This document shows positions 53,790 through 63,483 of a stretch of DNA of 64,000 nt, piece by piece; the first letter of the stretch is position 1, and every line of letters starts with the position of its first letter. The translations under genes and the position numbers were made by a program. Source of the stretch: Propionibacteriales bacterium (GTDB lineage: Bacteria > Actinomycetota > Actinomycetes > Propionibacteriales > Nocardioidaceae); assembly GCA_009377795.1 (NCBI GenBank), contig WHTJ01000005.1:1-64000 (forward strand), written 5' to 3'. The notes below the pieces were generated by a model that searched no databases, had not been told where the DNA came from, and worked only from the letters and a program-made list of their open reading frames with translations.

Positions 53790-54791
53790 TCAGGCGGCTC
53801 GCTCCAGCCACCACGGAGGCGGCGTGAGTGTCCATCGATCCTTCGACCGATCGCGTGTCATTCCGCGCTCATAGGCGCTCCGCATCCGGCGCCGCAGAGA
53901 GGCACGTCGTCGGAGATCGAGGATGGTGCCGCGGAACATCGTCAGGTTGTGCCGCTCAAGGGCTTCGTGCCGGACGATGTCGGAGGAGTACTGCCCGAGC
54001 TCCCGATGCTGAGCACCGTCGAACTCACCCACGACCCCGGCATCCTCGTCGACCAGGTCCCCGTAGCCCAGCAGATCACCGTCGAGACTGAAGATGGGGC
54101 AGTTCACCAGGGGCGGAGGCAACCCCGCCTCGAGCACCCAGACCAGGCGGAATCGTGTCTCCGGTGGACTCGCCGAGCGATCGCTGGCCAGCCGAAGCGC
54201 GGCCCGCGCCCTACGGATCCCGCGAGCACCCCGCATCTCCGCAACCATGACTGAAAGGTCGGTCAGTGACGTGGTCCGTTGACCGGTGCGCGTGCTGGTG
54301 GCCATGTCTGCGATGACGACGGCATCCTCCAGCGCATATGCGAGACACATCTCGTCAGCCGAGGCACGCGCGAGGGTGACGCACGGGAAGTCGAGTCCCG
54401 CGGTCGTGATCTCCGGACACTCCTTCACCCGACGAGGGGTGATTCCCGGACGCTTGTGCAGGCGATGCCCCGGCGTGAGCAGCAGGAGTACGTCGCGTAG
54501 ACGCGATCCCGCACGACCGTCGAGGTAGGTGATGCCGTGGGCGTACGCCGCTGCCCACCCGCTGATCGCACACCCGGAAGGCAGCAGGGCGGCCGCTGCG
54601 CCGATCCGGACCATCGGGTCGTCCGGATCGAGAGCCGCCCACTGCCGCACTCCGTGGTGGGGAGCAGACCACAGGGGTCCGTCGAGCTCACGGCGGTTCA
54701 GGCCGGCCGTGCGCAGCACATGCACCGCGCAGGGTGACTGGATGAGTCGGTCTGGAAGACCATTCCCCGGGTCGAACATGATGGCCACCAT
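53790..54791 (-). CDS. Hypothetical protein with Vsr/DUF559-like endonuclease-fold C-terminus
   Basis: A 333-aa protein. The C-terminal part (about 220-320) resembles the DUF559/very-short-patch-repair-like fold of many actinobacterial proteins: ETRFRLVWVLEAGLPPPLVN, then GDLVDEDAGVVGEFDGAQHR and a closing arginine-rich helix. The N-terminal part holds the start-proximal LPSGCAISGWAAAYAHGITY typical of the same unnamed family, sometimes likened to AbiEi-type antitoxins. Nuclease activity is unproven. The start is one of the ATGs at 54791 or 54779. Confidence 0.6.
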   Translation of the reverse strand: MVAIMFDPGNGLPDRLIQSPCAVHVLRTAGLNRRELDGPLWSAPHHGVRQWAALDPDDPMVRIGAAAALLPSGCAISGWAAAYAHGITYLDGRAGSRLRDVLLLLTPGHRLHKRPGITPRRVKECPEITTAGLDFPCVTLARASADEMCLAYALEDAVVIADMATSTRTGQRTTSLTDLSVMVAEMRGARGIRRARAALRLASDRSASPPETRFRLVWVLEAGLPPPLVNCPIFSLDGDLLGYGDLVDEDAGVVGEFDGAQHRELGQYSSDIVRHEALERHNLTMFRGTILDLRRRASLRRRMRSAYERGMTRDRSKDRWTLTPPPWWLERAA

Positions 54792-54834
54792 GCCGGATGG
54801 GGACTGCACCTCGGGCCCTACTGTCCACAGCCCC

Positions 54835-54895
54835 GTCGAGTGGCCCGACTCGACCGCTGACACCGGCGTGTCACGTACAGACAGGGCCACTCGAC
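54835..54895. repeat. 61-nt nested hairpin in a divergent promoter region
   Basis: Outer 12-bp stem GTCGAGTGGCCC (54835-54846) / GGGCCACTCGAC (54884-54895), with an inner perfect TGACAC-CGGC-GTGTCA hairpin. It lies between two divergent genes, so it is not a simple terminator. Compare 53716 and 63393. Confidence 0.6.
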
Positions 54896-54926
54896 GGAGT
54901 CGGTGATCGCGGTAGGGTCGGGGAGC

Positions 54927-55343
54927 GTGAACGGAGGAGGCATGCTGCTTCTGCTGGCGGCGGTCGCGACGCTCGCGGTCGCCGGTTATCTCCTGGCGAC
55001 CGTGCGCCGCCTCGGCCGGGAGCTCAAGGACTCCAGAGCCGAGGTACGGATCCTCCACGACGAGATGGCCTCGCTGAACGAACGCCGGGCCGAGATCGCC
55101 CCCGCGCCCGAGGCCGCCGAGTACGTCATCACCACCGACGACCCCGGTGAGTCGACCCCGGTCCCGAACCGCGCGGTGGTCTCGGCAACGGTGGGCGAGC
55201 CGCTGATCAAGGTGGCGGCGTTCGCGTACGGCGTACGCCGGGCCCTCAGGGAGGAGAAGCGTGCCTACATCGCGTACCAGATGCGCCGCGAGTTCAAGCG
55301 CCGTCGGCGGCGGGGCCGGATCGCGGCCAGACGAGCGGGATGA
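54927..55343 (+). CDS. Small membrane-anchored protein of the alaS leader region
   Basis: A 138-aa protein with one N-terminal helix (MLLLLAAVATLAVAGYLLAT), a charged helical middle and a very basic end (MRREFKRRRRRGRIAARR). It resembles the unnamed actinobacterial protein found two genes before alaS, with the block PLIKVAAFAYGVRRALREE. TAGGGT (54913-54918) lies 8 nt before the GTG at 54927. An internal ATG at 54942 is an alternative start. Function unknown. Confidence 0.65.
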   Translation: MNGGGMLLLLAAVATLAVAGYLLATVRRLGRELKDSRAEVRILHDEMASLNERRAEIAPAPEAAEYVITTDDPGESTPVPNRAVVSATVGEPLIKVAAFAYGVRRALREEKRAYIAYQMRREFKRRRRRGRIAARRAG

Positions 55344-55373
55344 GCGAGACCGAGACAGCGAGAGGCTGGTGAG

Positions 55374-55700
55374 ATGAGCAGGGCACTGTGGTTCGCCGTC
55401 GGAATGGGCAGCGGCGTGTACGTCGTGGTCAAGACCCGACGGGTCGTCGAGCGGTTCACCCCGGCGGGGATCAGCTACCAGGTCGGCGCCCTGCGGCTCG
55501 GGGCGCGCGAGTTCAGCCGCGAGGTTCGCGAGGGCATGGCCGAACGAGAAAACCAGCTGCGGGACCAGCTGTGGGAACACCACAATGCTGTACAGGACGG
55601 GCACACTGGACGCTCGGCGATCGGGCCCGCCGAACACCCGCCCGAGATCGAGTCCGGGAGCCGGCCGGTCCCCGCGGCCGTCGAGTACGCCGCCGGCTGA
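55374..55700 (+). CDS. DUF6167-like small membrane protein
   Basis: A 108-aa protein beginning MSRALWFAVGMGSGVYVVVK with a short N-terminal helix, then an amphipathic segment (FSREVREGMAERENQLRDQL) and a polar tail. It matches in layout the small protein directly before alaS in streptomycetes and relatives. Function unknown; probably co-transcribed with alaS 72 nt downstream. Confidence 0.65.
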   Translation: MSRALWFAVGMGSGVYVVVKTRRVVERFTPAGISYQVGALRLGAREFSREVREGMAERENQLRDQLWEHHNAVQDGHTGRSAIGPAEHPPEIESGSRPVPAAVEYAAG

Positions 55701-55772
55701 CCCGCCGGCCGGCAGGCCGCACGCGCACGAACAAGGTCGGCACACAATCGCGATGAAGGAGAAAGGCCGCTG

Positions 55773-58451
55773 ATGGACACCGCGGAGATCCGCCGGAGGT
55801 TCCTCGCCCACTTCGAGGGGCGCGACCACACGGTGGTGCCGTCGGCATCGTTGCTGTTCGACGACCCGAACCTGCTGTTCGTCAACGCCGGCATGGTGCA
55901 GTTCGTACCGTACTTCCTCGGCCAGCAGGCGCCGCCGTACGAACGCGCGACGAGCGTGCAGAAGTGCGTGCGCACTCTCGACATCGAGGAGGTCGGCAAG
56001 ACCACCCGGCACGGCACGTTCTTCCAGATGTGCGGCAACTTCTCGTTCGGCGACTACTTCAAGGAAGGCGCGATCCAGCACGCCTGGGACCTGGTGACCA
56101 CGTCGCAGAGCGACGGGGGTTACGGCTTCGACCCGGACCGCATCTGGGTGACCGTGTTCCAGGACGACGACGAGTCCATCGAGCTGTGGAAGAAGGTCGC
56201 CGGCCTTCCATCCGAGCGCATCCAGCGACGCGGAATCGTGGACAACTACTGGTCCATGGGCATTGCCGGGCCGTGCGGGCCGTGCAGCGAGATCTACGTC
56301 GACCGCGGCCCGGAGTTCGGGCCGGACGGCGGCCCGATCGTGGACGAGGACCGGTTCCTGGAGATCTGGAACCTCGTCTTCATGCAGTACCAAGGCGACC
56401 GTGGCCACAAGGAGCCCGGCTTCCAGACGACGGGCGAGCTCCCGGCCAAGAACATCGACACCGGCCTCGGCCTGGAGCGTCTCGCGTCTTTGCTTCAAAA
56501 CAAGAGGAATATGTACGAGATCGATGAGGTCTACCCGGTCATCGAGAAGGCGTCCGAGATGTCCGGGCGGGCGTACGGCGTCAAGCACGAGGACGACGTC
56601 CGGTTCCGGGTGATCGGCGACCACGTGCGCAGCGCGATGATGCTCATCGGCGACGGGGTGACTCCCGGCAACGAGAGCCGCGGATACGTCGTACGCCGCC
56701 TGCTCCGCCGGGTCGTCCGGTCGATGCGCCTGCTCGGTGTGGACGAGCCGGCGCTTCCCGAGCTGCTTCCGGTGAGCCGGGACCGCATGCAGCTCTCGTA
56801 CCCCGAGCTGCAGCAGCAGTGGGAGCGGATCAGCCAGGTGGCGTACGCCGAGGAGGACGCCTTCCGGCAGACCCTCAGGACCGGCACCCAGATCTTCGAC
56901 ACCGCGGTCACCACCCTCAAGCAGTCCGGCCGGACAGCGCTCTCCGGGAGCCAGGCGTTCCAGTTGCACGACACGTACGGCTTCCCGATCGACCTGACCC
57001 TCGAGATGGCGGCCGAGCAGGGCCTGACCGTCGACGAGGACGGCTTCCGCCGGCTGATGGGCGAGCAGCGCAAGCGGGCCAAGGCCGACGCCGCCGCCAA
57101 GCGGGGCCGGCACGCCGACGTCACCGCGTATCGCGAGGTCGCTGACTCGATCGGCTCGCTGGTGGAGTTCACCGGGTACGACGAGGTGGTCTCCGAGGCC
57201 ACGGTGCGCGGGATCGTCGCCGGGGACGGCACGACCCAGGCGGCGCACGAGGGCGACGAGGTCGAGCTGGTGCTCGACCGTACGCCGTTCTACGCCGAGT
57301 CCGGCGGCCAGCTCGCCGACCAGGGGGTCATCGAGCTGGACAACGGTGCCCGGCTGGAGGTCCTCGACACCCAGTCGCCGATCACCGGCCTGGTCGTGCA
57401 CCAGGCCCGTGTGCTCTCCGGCGAGGTGACCGTCGGCTCGGCCGCACACGCGGAGGTCGACGTCGAGCGGAGGCGCTCGATCAGCCGGGCGCACACCGCG
57501 ACCCACATGGTGCACAAGGCGTTCCGGGAGGCGCTCGGCGAGACCGCGACCCAGTCCGGCTCGGAGAACGCGCCCGGCCGGTTCCGGTTCGACTTCTCCG
57601 CCTCCGGTGCCATACCGCAGTCGGTGCTGGTCGATGTCGAGACCAGGGTGAACGACCTGGTGATGGCCGACCTCGGCGTACACGCCGAGGTCATGAGCCG
57701 CGACGAGGCGCTCGAGTCCGGCGCGATGGCGTTGTTCGGGGAGAAGTACGGTGACGAGGTCCGGGTGATCACTGTCGGCGACTGGGCGCGCGAGTTGTGT
57801 GGGGGCACGCACGCGCATCGCTCGGGTCAGCTCGGGGTCGTCAAGCTCCTAGGCGAGTCGTCCATCGGCGCGGGCCTGCGGCGGGTGGAGGCTCTGGTCG
57901 GCGCCGATGCCTACCGGTTCCTGGCTCGCGAGCACGTCCTCGTCGCCCAGCTCACCGAGGCGCTCAAGGTCCGGCCGGAGGAGCTGCCCGAACGGGTGTA
58001 CGTCCTGGTCGAACGGCTGCGCACCGCGGAGAAGGAGATCGAGCGGGTTCGCCTGGCGCAGCTGCTCGGTTCGGGCGCCCGGCTGGCCGAGGAGGCCCGC
58101 GACGTCTTCGGCGTCCGCTTCGTGGGCCATCGCGCCGACGGCGCCGGCGCGGCCGACGTCCGCAAGCTCGCGCTCGACGTCCGCAACCGGCTGCCCGGCG
58201 GGATGCCCGGCGTGGTCGCCGTCATCGGGTCGGCGAACGACAAGCCGGCCGTCGTGGTGACGGCCAACGAGCAGGCCCGGGAGTGGGGCGTCTCCGCGAA
58301 CGCGCTGGTGAAGGCCGGTGCCACGGTGCTGGGGGGCAGCGGCGGCGGCAAGGACGACATCGCTCAGGGCGGAGGCACGGACGTCGGCCAGATCGACGCC
58401 GCCCTCACCCGCATCGAGCACGCGTTGGGAGAGCAGGTCACCGCGTCCTAG
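55773..58451 (+). CDS. alaS: Alanyl-tRNA synthetase
   Basis: Class II synthetase, 892 aa with full domain set: catalytic core ([48 protein letters not shown]), tRNA-recognition domain, editing domain with zinc motifs HTATH and CGGTHAH, and the C-terminal C-Ala/DHH-type domain ending [12 protein letters not shown]. Strong GAAGGAGAAAGG ribosome-binding site. The length is normal. Confidence 0.97.
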   Translation: MDTAEIRRRFLAHFEGRDHTVVPSASLLFDDPNLLFVNAGMVQFVPYFLGQQAPPYERATSVQKCVRTLDIEEVGKTTRHGTFFQMCGNFSFGDYFKEGAIQHAWDLVTTSQSDGGYGFDPDRIWVTVFQDDDESIELWKKVAGLPSERIQRRGIVDNYWSMGIAGPCGPCSEIYVDRGPEFGPDGGPIVDEDRFLEIWNLVFMQYQGDRGHKEPGFQTTGELPAKNIDTGLGLERLASLLQNKRNMYEIDEVYPVIEKASEMSGRAYGVKHEDDVRFRVIGDHVRSAMMLIGDGVTPGNESRGYVVRRLLRRVVRSMRLLGVDEPALPELLPVSRDRMQLSYPELQQQWERISQVAYAEEDAFRQTLRTGTQIFDTAVTTLKQSGRTALSGSQAFQLHDTYGFPIDLTLEMAAEQGLTVDEDGFRRLMGEQRKRAKADAAAKRGRHADVTAYREVADSIGSLVEFTGYDEVVSEATVRGIVAGDGTTQAAHEGDEVELVLDRTPFYAESGGQLADQGVIELDNGARLEVLDTQSPITGLVVHQARVLSGEVTVGSAAHAEVDVERRRSISRAHTATHMVHKAFREALGETATQSGSENAPGRFRFDFSASGAIPQSVLVDVETRVNDLVMADLGVHAEVMSRDEALESGAMALFGEKYGDEVRVITVGDWARELCGGTHAHRSGQLGVVKLLGESSIGAGLRRVEALVGADAYRFLAREHVLVAQLTEALKVRPEELPERVYVLVERLRTAEKEIERVRLAQLLGSGARLAEEARDVFGVRFVGHRADGAGAADVRKLALDVRNRLPGGMPGVVAVIGSANDKPAVVVTANEQAREWGVSANALVKAGATVLGGSGGGKDDIAQGGGTDVGQIDAALTRIEHALGEQVTAS

Positions 58452-58546
58452 AGTGACGCCCTACGATCTGCCGAGTGGCGCCGATCGTCCAGCGAGATCT
58501 CCGGCCGGACATCATGACCGTGCCGTTCGGAGGGAAGGGCCGTGCG

Positions 58547-59008
58547 ATGCGAACCGGAGTCCGGGTGGCCGTGGATCTCGGCGACGTACGCATCGGGATC
58601 GCGGTCTGTGACTCCTCGGGACTGCTCGCCGTACCTCTCGAGACGATCAGGCGCGGTCCAGGTGATTTCGACCGACTTGCCGAGATTGTGCGTAGCTATG
58701 CTCCTCTCGAGGTGGTGATCGGGTTGCCGCGATCCCTGTCGGGACGCGAGGGACCCGCAGCGACTAAGGTGCGAGAGATCGCGCACGAGATCGGCGAGCG
58801 GCTGACTCCGGTCCCGGTGCGGTTGGTCGACGAGCGGCTGACCACGGTCACCGCCGAGCGGGTGCTGTCCAGTCGGGGGAGGAAGGGAGCGCGGCGCCGT
58901 GCGGTGGTCGACCAGGCGGCCGCCGTCGTGCTGCTGCAGCATGTGCTGGACAGCGAGCGGGGCACTGGATCCGCGCCCGGCGAGATCCTGGACCTTGGAG
59001 GACGGTGA
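58547..59008 (+). CDS. ruvX: YqgF/RuvX family RNase-H-fold protein (putative pre-16S rRNA nuclease)
   Basis: A 153-aa protein with VAVDLGDVRIGIAVCDSSG (first acidic site), VIGLPRSLSGREGPAA, and VDERLTTVTAERVLSSRG then RAVVDQAAAVVLLQHVLD. YqgF matures 16S rRNA in E. coli. GGAGGGAAGGG precedes the ATG at 58547. A GTG at 58475 lies 7 nt after TACGAT (58462-58467) and could be a leaderless start adding 24 residues; the family's usual length favours 58547. Confidence 0.9.
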   Translation: MRTGVRVAVDLGDVRIGIAVCDSSGLLAVPLETIRRGPGDFDRLAEIVRSYAPLEVVIGLPRSLSGREGPAATKVREIAHEIGERLTPVPVRLVDERLTTVTAERVLSSRGRKGARRRAVVDQAAAVVLLQHVLDSERGTGSAPGEILDLGGR

Positions 59009-59081
59009 GGGAGCCATCGAGGGAGCTGGCAACGTCGCGCGCCCACTTCCGTGAGCGAGAACAGCGAGGAGGGAATGTCCC

Positions 59082-60197
59082 GTGACCGACGATGACGGGA
59101 GCCTGGCCCGCCATCGGGGGCGTAGACGGGGCAGACGACGAAACACCGGCTGCATCGCGGTGTTCTTGTCGTTGGCGATCCTTGTCGGGGTTGGCGTGTT
59201 CGCGGTGGTGCAGGGCCGGGTCTGGCTTGAGAACCTCCTGGCGCCGCCGGCCGATTTCCAAGGCGGCGGGCACGGCAAGGTGGAGATCGAGGTCAAGGAC
59301 GGGGACACTGCGGTCGACATCGGCGAGACCCTGGTCCGCGACGGCGTGGTGGCCAGTGTCGAGGCGTTCACCGACGAGGCTCGGGACGAGCCGGAGGCGC
59401 GGCTGATCCAGGCCGGGTTCTACGACATGAAGCTGGAGATGAGCGGGAAATCGGCCCTCAAGCGGATGCTCAACCCGGACTCGAGGGTCAGTACCACGGT
59501 CACGATCCCGGAGGGGCTCACCGTCGACCAGACGCTGCGGACCGTCGTCGACGGCACCGCGCTGACCATGGAGGATCTCCGGGCGGTCATCCGGAAACCG
59601 CCTCAGCTGGGCCTTCCGGGGTACGCCAAGGGCAGACACGAGGGCTACCTGTTCCCGGCGACGTACGAGGTCACTCCCGGAACCGACGCCAAGGCGATGC
59701 TGACCACCATGGTCGACCGGTTCAAACAGGCCGCGAAATCGGTCCGGCTGGAGAGGCAAGCCGCGAGGGGCGGCATATCACCGGCGCAGGCGGTCATCGT
59801 CGCCAGCATCCTGGAGCGGGAGGTGAACCGCGCTCGGGATCTGCCCAAGGCCGCTCGGGTGATCTACAACCGGCTGAACTCCGGCCAGCGCCTGCAGATG
59901 GATTCCACGGTGCACTACGCGATCGGCGAGTACGACTCGGTGGCCACCACCGCAGAGCAGCGACGGGTCGACTCGCGGTACAACACCTATCGGTACGCGG
60001 GGCTACCTCCGGGCCCGATCTCGGCACCCGGGGAGAAGGCGCTCGACGCCGCCCTGAATCCCGCCGACGGGGAGTGGCGCTACTTCGTCACGGTCAACCT
60101 GGAGACCGGCGAGACGAGGTTCGCGTCGACCGATCGGCAGCACCAGCGGAACGTGCGCGTGTACCAGCGGTACTGTCAGCGCAGCGACCTTTGCTGA
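59082..60197 (+). CDS. mltG: Endolytic transglycosylase MltG (YceG-like)
   Basis: Cuts nascent peptidoglycan strands. The 371-aa protein has a basic cytoplasmic start, one helix (about 25-44), a LysM-like region and the YceG catalytic domain: ASILEREVNRARDLPKAARV (catalytic Glu), LQMDSTVHYAIGEYDS and YNTYRYAGLPPGPISAPG. The GTG start follows GAGGAGGGAA. The alaS-ruvX-mltG-aroE order is conserved. Confidence 0.95.
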   Translation: MTDDDGSLARHRGRRRGRRRNTGCIAVFLSLAILVGVGVFAVVQGRVWLENLLAPPADFQGGGHGKVEIEVKDGDTAVDIGETLVRDGVVASVEAFTDEARDEPEARLIQAGFYDMKLEMSGKSALKRMLNPDSRVSTTVTIPEGLTVDQTLRTVVDGTALTMEDLRAVIRKPPQLGLPGYAKGRHEGYLFPATYEVTPGTDAKAMLTTMVDRFKQAAKSVRLERQAARGGISPAQAVIVASILEREVNRARDLPKAARVIYNRLNSGQRLQMDSTVHYAIGEYDSVATTAEQRRVDSRYNTYRYAGLPPGPISAPGEKALDAALNPADGEWRYFVTVNLETGETRFASTDRQHQRNVRVYQRYCQRSDLC

Positions 60198-60222
60198 GCG
60201 CGCTGGAGAAAGAGGCCGTCGT

Positions 60223-61059
60223 ATGCGTTGCGCCGTTCTAGGCAGCCCGATTGCGCACTCGTTGTCGCCGTCCCTGCACCGTGCCGCCTACCGCGCGCTC
60301 GGCCTCGATTGGGAGTACGACGCGGTCGAGGTGACCGAGGAGGGACTCCCGGAGTTCCTGGCCGGCCTCGGTCCCGAATGGCGCGGGCTGTCGTTGACGA
60401 TGCCGCTGAAGCGGGTCGTGATGCCGCTGCTGGACGAGGCCTCCGAGACCGCGACCCTGGCGGGAGCCGCGAACACCGTGGTGCTGGGGGATCGGCGGAC
60501 CGGCGACAACACCGACGTACCCGGGATGCGGCGCGCCCTCCGCGAGCGGGCGTCCGCCGCCGAGTTCGGGCGGGCGGTCGTCCTGGGCGGCGGCGCGACG
60601 GCCACCTCGGCGGTGCTGGCGCTGGCGGGACTCGGCTGCCGGGAGGTCACCCTCTATGCGCGGGAGCCCGCTCGGACGGCGGAGACCGTCGCCGCGGCCG
60701 GACGTCTCCAGTCGCCCCCGCGGACGACCGTACGCCGGCTGGACGAGCTCTCCCGCGAGTCGGCCGGCGCGTCGCGGGCCGACGTCGTCGTGTCGACCAT
60801 TCCGGCGGCCGCCCAGCCCCCGTATGCGGCCGAGCTGGCGGGCGTGCCGGTCGTGTTCGACGTGATCTACGACCCGTGGCCGACCCCGCTGTCGGAGGCC
60901 GCAGCCGCGGCCGGGCGGACCGTGGTGAGCGGCCTGGACCTCCTGGTGCACCAGGCGACCCTCCAGGTCGAGCTGATGACCGGCTGCGACGAGGCCCCCC
61001 TCGAGGAGATGCGCCGCGCCGGACTCGAGGCGCTCTCCGGGAGGTCGTACCAGACATGA
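60223..61059 (+). CDS. aroE: Shikimate dehydrogenase
   Basis: Reduces 3-dehydroshikimate with NADPH. The 278-aa protein starts RCAVLGSPIAHSLSPSLHRA, with the catalytic lysine in SLTMPLKRVV and aspartate in GDNTDVPGM, and the dinucleotide loop VLGGGATATSAVLAL. VSGLDLLVHQATLQVELMTG is the conserved end. The stop overlaps the next gene (ATGA). Confidence 0.95.
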   Translation: MRCAVLGSPIAHSLSPSLHRAAYRALGLDWEYDAVEVTEEGLPEFLAGLGPEWRGLSLTMPLKRVVMPLLDEASETATLAGAANTVVLGDRRTGDNTDVPGMRRALRERASAAEFGRAVVLGGGATATSAVLALAGLGCREVTLYAREPARTAETVAAAGRLQSPPRTTVRRLDELSRESAGASRADVVVSTIPAAAQPPYAAELAGVPVVFDVIYDPWPTPLSEAAAAAGRTVVSGLDLLVHQATLQVELMTGCDEAPLEEMRRAGLEALSGRSYQT

Positions 61060-62633
61060 CCGACCTGACGCGGCGCACCCTCCTCCGCGGCGCCGCGGCG
61101 GGTATCGCGTCGGCGCTCGGCCCGGCGGCCCTGCTCGGCTGCACGGGGTCGGACGGCCCGGCCGCCTCCGGTGCCCGGACGCCCCGGCCGTCGGGCGCGG
61201 CGACACCCACGGGGCCCACGACCCGGGCCCGTCCCACGGTCGCGGACTGGCGCGCCCTCGGGAGCGGACTCGAGGGAGACGTGGTGTTGCTGGACGACGC
61301 CGGCTACGACGCCGCGAGGCGGCTCTACCAGCCGCGGTTCGACGTCCGTCGCCCGGCGGCGGTCGTCCGTGCGCGCAGCACCGCGGACGTGCGGGAGGCG
61401 GTCATGTTCGGCCGGCGGCACGGCGTCGCGGTGCGGCCGATGGCCGGCGGGCATTCGTACGTCGGGGCGTCGACCGCCGACGGCGCGATGGTGATCAGCG
61501 TCCGGCCGATGAGCCGAGTGGAGTACGACCCGGCGTCCCAGACCGTCCTGCTGGGCGCCGGGGGTCTCCTGTTCGACGTACACCGGACGCTGGAGGCCCA
61601 CGGGCGCACCGTGCCGACCGGCAGCTGCCCGAGCGTTGGCGCGGCCGGCCTCACGTTCGGCGGCGGGCTGGGTGCAGAGATGCGCGCGTACGGGCTCACC
61701 TGCGACAACCTGCGGGCGGCCACCGTGGTGACCGCCGACGGCGAGGTTCGCGAGGTGTCGGCCGAGCGGGACGCCGACCTGTGGTGGGCGTTGCGCGGCG
61801 GGGGAGGCGGAAACCTCGGGGTCGTGACGTCGATGCGCATGCGCACGCATCCCGCGGGCGAGGTCGGGTTCTCCTTCCTCACCTGGCGGGACGCGGACGC
61901 CGAGGCCATGGTGCTCGGCTGGCAGGGGCGGGTCCCGGCGCAGCCGCGCAGCGCGTGGGCCAACCTGCATCTCGACGCGAGCCCGGACGGCTCGATCCGG
62001 CCGATCGTGGTCGGGCTCGCGCTGGACGGGGACGCGGAGCGTGAGGCCGATCGGCTGGTCGCGACCGTTGGGCGTGAACCGGCCAGCCGGGACGTCTTCA
62101 CCCGGTCCCACCACGAGGCCACGAAGCTATTGGCCGGATGCTCGGAACTGACCGACGACCAATGCCGACTCCAACCGGATGGTGCGCTGAACCGGGCGGA
62201 CACCGCCTCGGGCAGCGACGTGCTCGGTGGTCCGATGAGCGGCCGAACCGTGCGGTCGCTGCTGCGGGTGATCCGGGCCCGGGCGGAGTCCGGCGGGACG
62301 GCGGCGGCGATCCTCGACCCGCTGGGTGGTGCGGTGGCCGACGTCGGGGTGGGCGGGACGGCGTTCGCCTGGCGGCGGGCGCTGGCGACCGTGCAGTGGT
62401 ACGTCGCGCTGAGCCCGAGCGCGCCGACGTCCGAGGTCCGCGACACGTACCGCTGGATCGCCGAGGGTCATCGCGCGTTGCGCGCCGCCTCGGTGGGTGC
62501 CTATGTGAACTACCTGGAGCCTGGGCGGGCGGTCGGCTCGTACTACGGCCCGAACTACGCCCGGCTGCGCCGGGTGAAGCGACGCTACGACCCGGACGGC
62601 ATGTTCCGGTCCGGCGCCCCGATCGCGGCCTGA
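61056..62633 (+). CDS. Tat-exported FAD-linked (BBE/GlcD-type) oxidase, probable lipoprotein
   Basis: A 525-aa protein. TRRTLLRGAAAG is a Tat motif and LLGC a lipobox. The FAD_binding_4 domain has RPMAGGHSYVGAS, where the histidine is the usual covalent FAD site, and SVGAAGLTFGGGLGAEMRAY then GLTCDNLRAATVVTADG. The C-terminal BBE motif YYGPNYARLRRVKRRYDPDG is present. It probably oxidises an alcohol or sugar outside the membrane; substrate unknown. Coupled to aroE, an unusual partner. Confidence 0.85.
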   Translation: MTDLTRRTLLRGAAAGIASALGPAALLGCTGSDGPAASGARTPRPSGAATPTGPTTRARPTVADWRALGSGLEGDVVLLDDAGYDAARRLYQPRFDVRRPAAVVRARSTADVREAVMFGRRHGVAVRPMAGGHSYVGASTADGAMVISVRPMSRVEYDPASQTVLLGAGGLLFDVHRTLEAHGRTVPTGSCPSVGAAGLTFGGGLGAEMRAYGLTCDNLRAATVVTADGEVREVSAERDADLWWALRGGGGGNLGVVTSMRMRTHPAGEVGFSFLTWRDADAEAMVLGWQGRVPAQPRSAWANLHLDASPDGSIRPIVVGLALDGDAEREADRLVATVGREPASRDVFTRSHHEATKLLAGCSELTDDQCRLQPDGALNRADTASGSDVLGGPMSGRTVRSLLRVIRARAESGGTAAAILDPLGGAVADVGVGGTAFAWRRALATVQWYVALSPSAPTSEVRDTYRWIAEGHRALRAASVGAYVNYLEPGRAVGSYYGPNYARLRRVKRRYDPDGMFRSGAPIAA

Positions 62634-62674
62634 CGGGCGCGCCGCGGACCAGCGCGTGGATAGGCTCACGTTCC

Positions 62675-63379
62675 GTGACTCCTGGGCTGGCCGTCGTCGT
62701 CGCGTGCACCGCCGCCGTTGGCGCGGTCGGCGGTAGGTTCGCGCCGCGGGTGGTCGGCTGGCTGCCGGAGTCGGACGATCCCGAGGACGCCGAGGGCCGG
62801 ATGAGCTACGCGGATCTGTCGCGGGTACCGGGTCTGGGGCGCTGGTCGGCGGTCGCGTCGGCCGCGGTGTGCGGTGTCCTCGGCTGGCGGCTCGGGTGGT
62901 CTCCGGCGCTGCCGATGTGGGTCTACCTGGGGATGGTCGGCGTGGTCCTGGCCTACGTCGACTGGCGCACCCGGCTGTTGCCGACCCGGCTGGTGGCGCC
63001 GTCGTACCTCATCGTCGGCGTGCTGGCCGCGCTCGCGACGCTGCTCGACGGCGACTGGCAGACGCTGGTGCGCGGGGGCCTGGGGTTCTTGATCACCGGC
63101 GGGCTGTTCTTCCTCCTGTGGTTCATCTATCCGCCCGGCATGGGGTACGGCGACGTGCGCCTGTCCGGGGTGCTCGGGATCGGCCTCGGCTGGCTGGGCT
63201 GGGCGGAGCTCATCGTGGGGATCTACGCCGGGTTTCTGCTTGGTGCGCTCGTCGGGGGGTTGCTGGTGCTGCTCAAGGTGGTCGACCGCAGGCGGTATCC
63301 GTACGGCCCGTTCATGCTGATCGGCGCGTTGGTGGGCGTGCTGACCGGCCCGTTCTTCGCCGGTTGGTACGCCGGCTGA
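62675..63379 (+). CDS. Prepilin peptidase (A24 family)
   Basis: A 234-aa polytopic protein with the two catalytic aspartates of type IV prepilin peptidases: DWRTRLLPTRL (D-x5-LP type) and MGYGDVRL (GxGD). There are about seven helices. It lacks the N-terminal methylase-type zinc domain of long PilD. TAGGCT (62661-62666) lies 8 nt before the GTG at 62675, deciding this start. Pilin genes are not in the window. Confidence 0.88.
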   Translation: MTPGLAVVVACTAAVGAVGGRFAPRVVGWLPESDDPEDAEGRMSYADLSRVPGLGRWSAVASAAVCGVLGWRLGWSPALPMWVYLGMVGVVLAYVDWRTRLLPTRLVAPSYLIVGVLAALATLLDGDWQTLVRGGLGFLITGGLFFLLWFIYPPGMGYGDVRLSGVLGIGLGWLGWAELIVGIYAGFLLGALVGGLLVLLKVVDRRRYPYGPFMLIGALVGVLTGPFFAGWYAG

Positions 63380-63392
63380 CCTCCGCCCCGGT

Positions 63393-63447
63393 GAGTGTGA
63401 CGTGATCGACGCAACACGCCGGTGTGTCGGTCGAAAGCGTCACACTC
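63393..63447. repeat. 55-nt nested hairpin before aroC
   Basis: GAGTGTGACG (63393-63402) pairs perfectly with CGTCACACTC (63438-63447); the loop contains an inner imperfect stem centred on ACACGCCGGTGT. It lies 13 nt after the prepilin peptidase stop and 36 nt before aroC, so may terminate or attenuate transcription. Confidence 0.6.
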
Positions 63448-63483
63448 AGCGGGTGTGCTCGCCGGGTCTGAAACACTGTGCGC

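Noticed and set aside
53790-57818. A 1342-codon minus-strand ORF
   Set aside because: The gene ends at the start near 54791; the upstream part is antisense to alaS and two small genes and has no family features.
58475-58546. N-terminal extension of ruvX from GTG 58475
   Set aside because: The TACGAT-N7-GTG arrangement is attractive, but the extension lacks family similarity and ATG 58547 has a good ribosome-binding site; left as an alternative.
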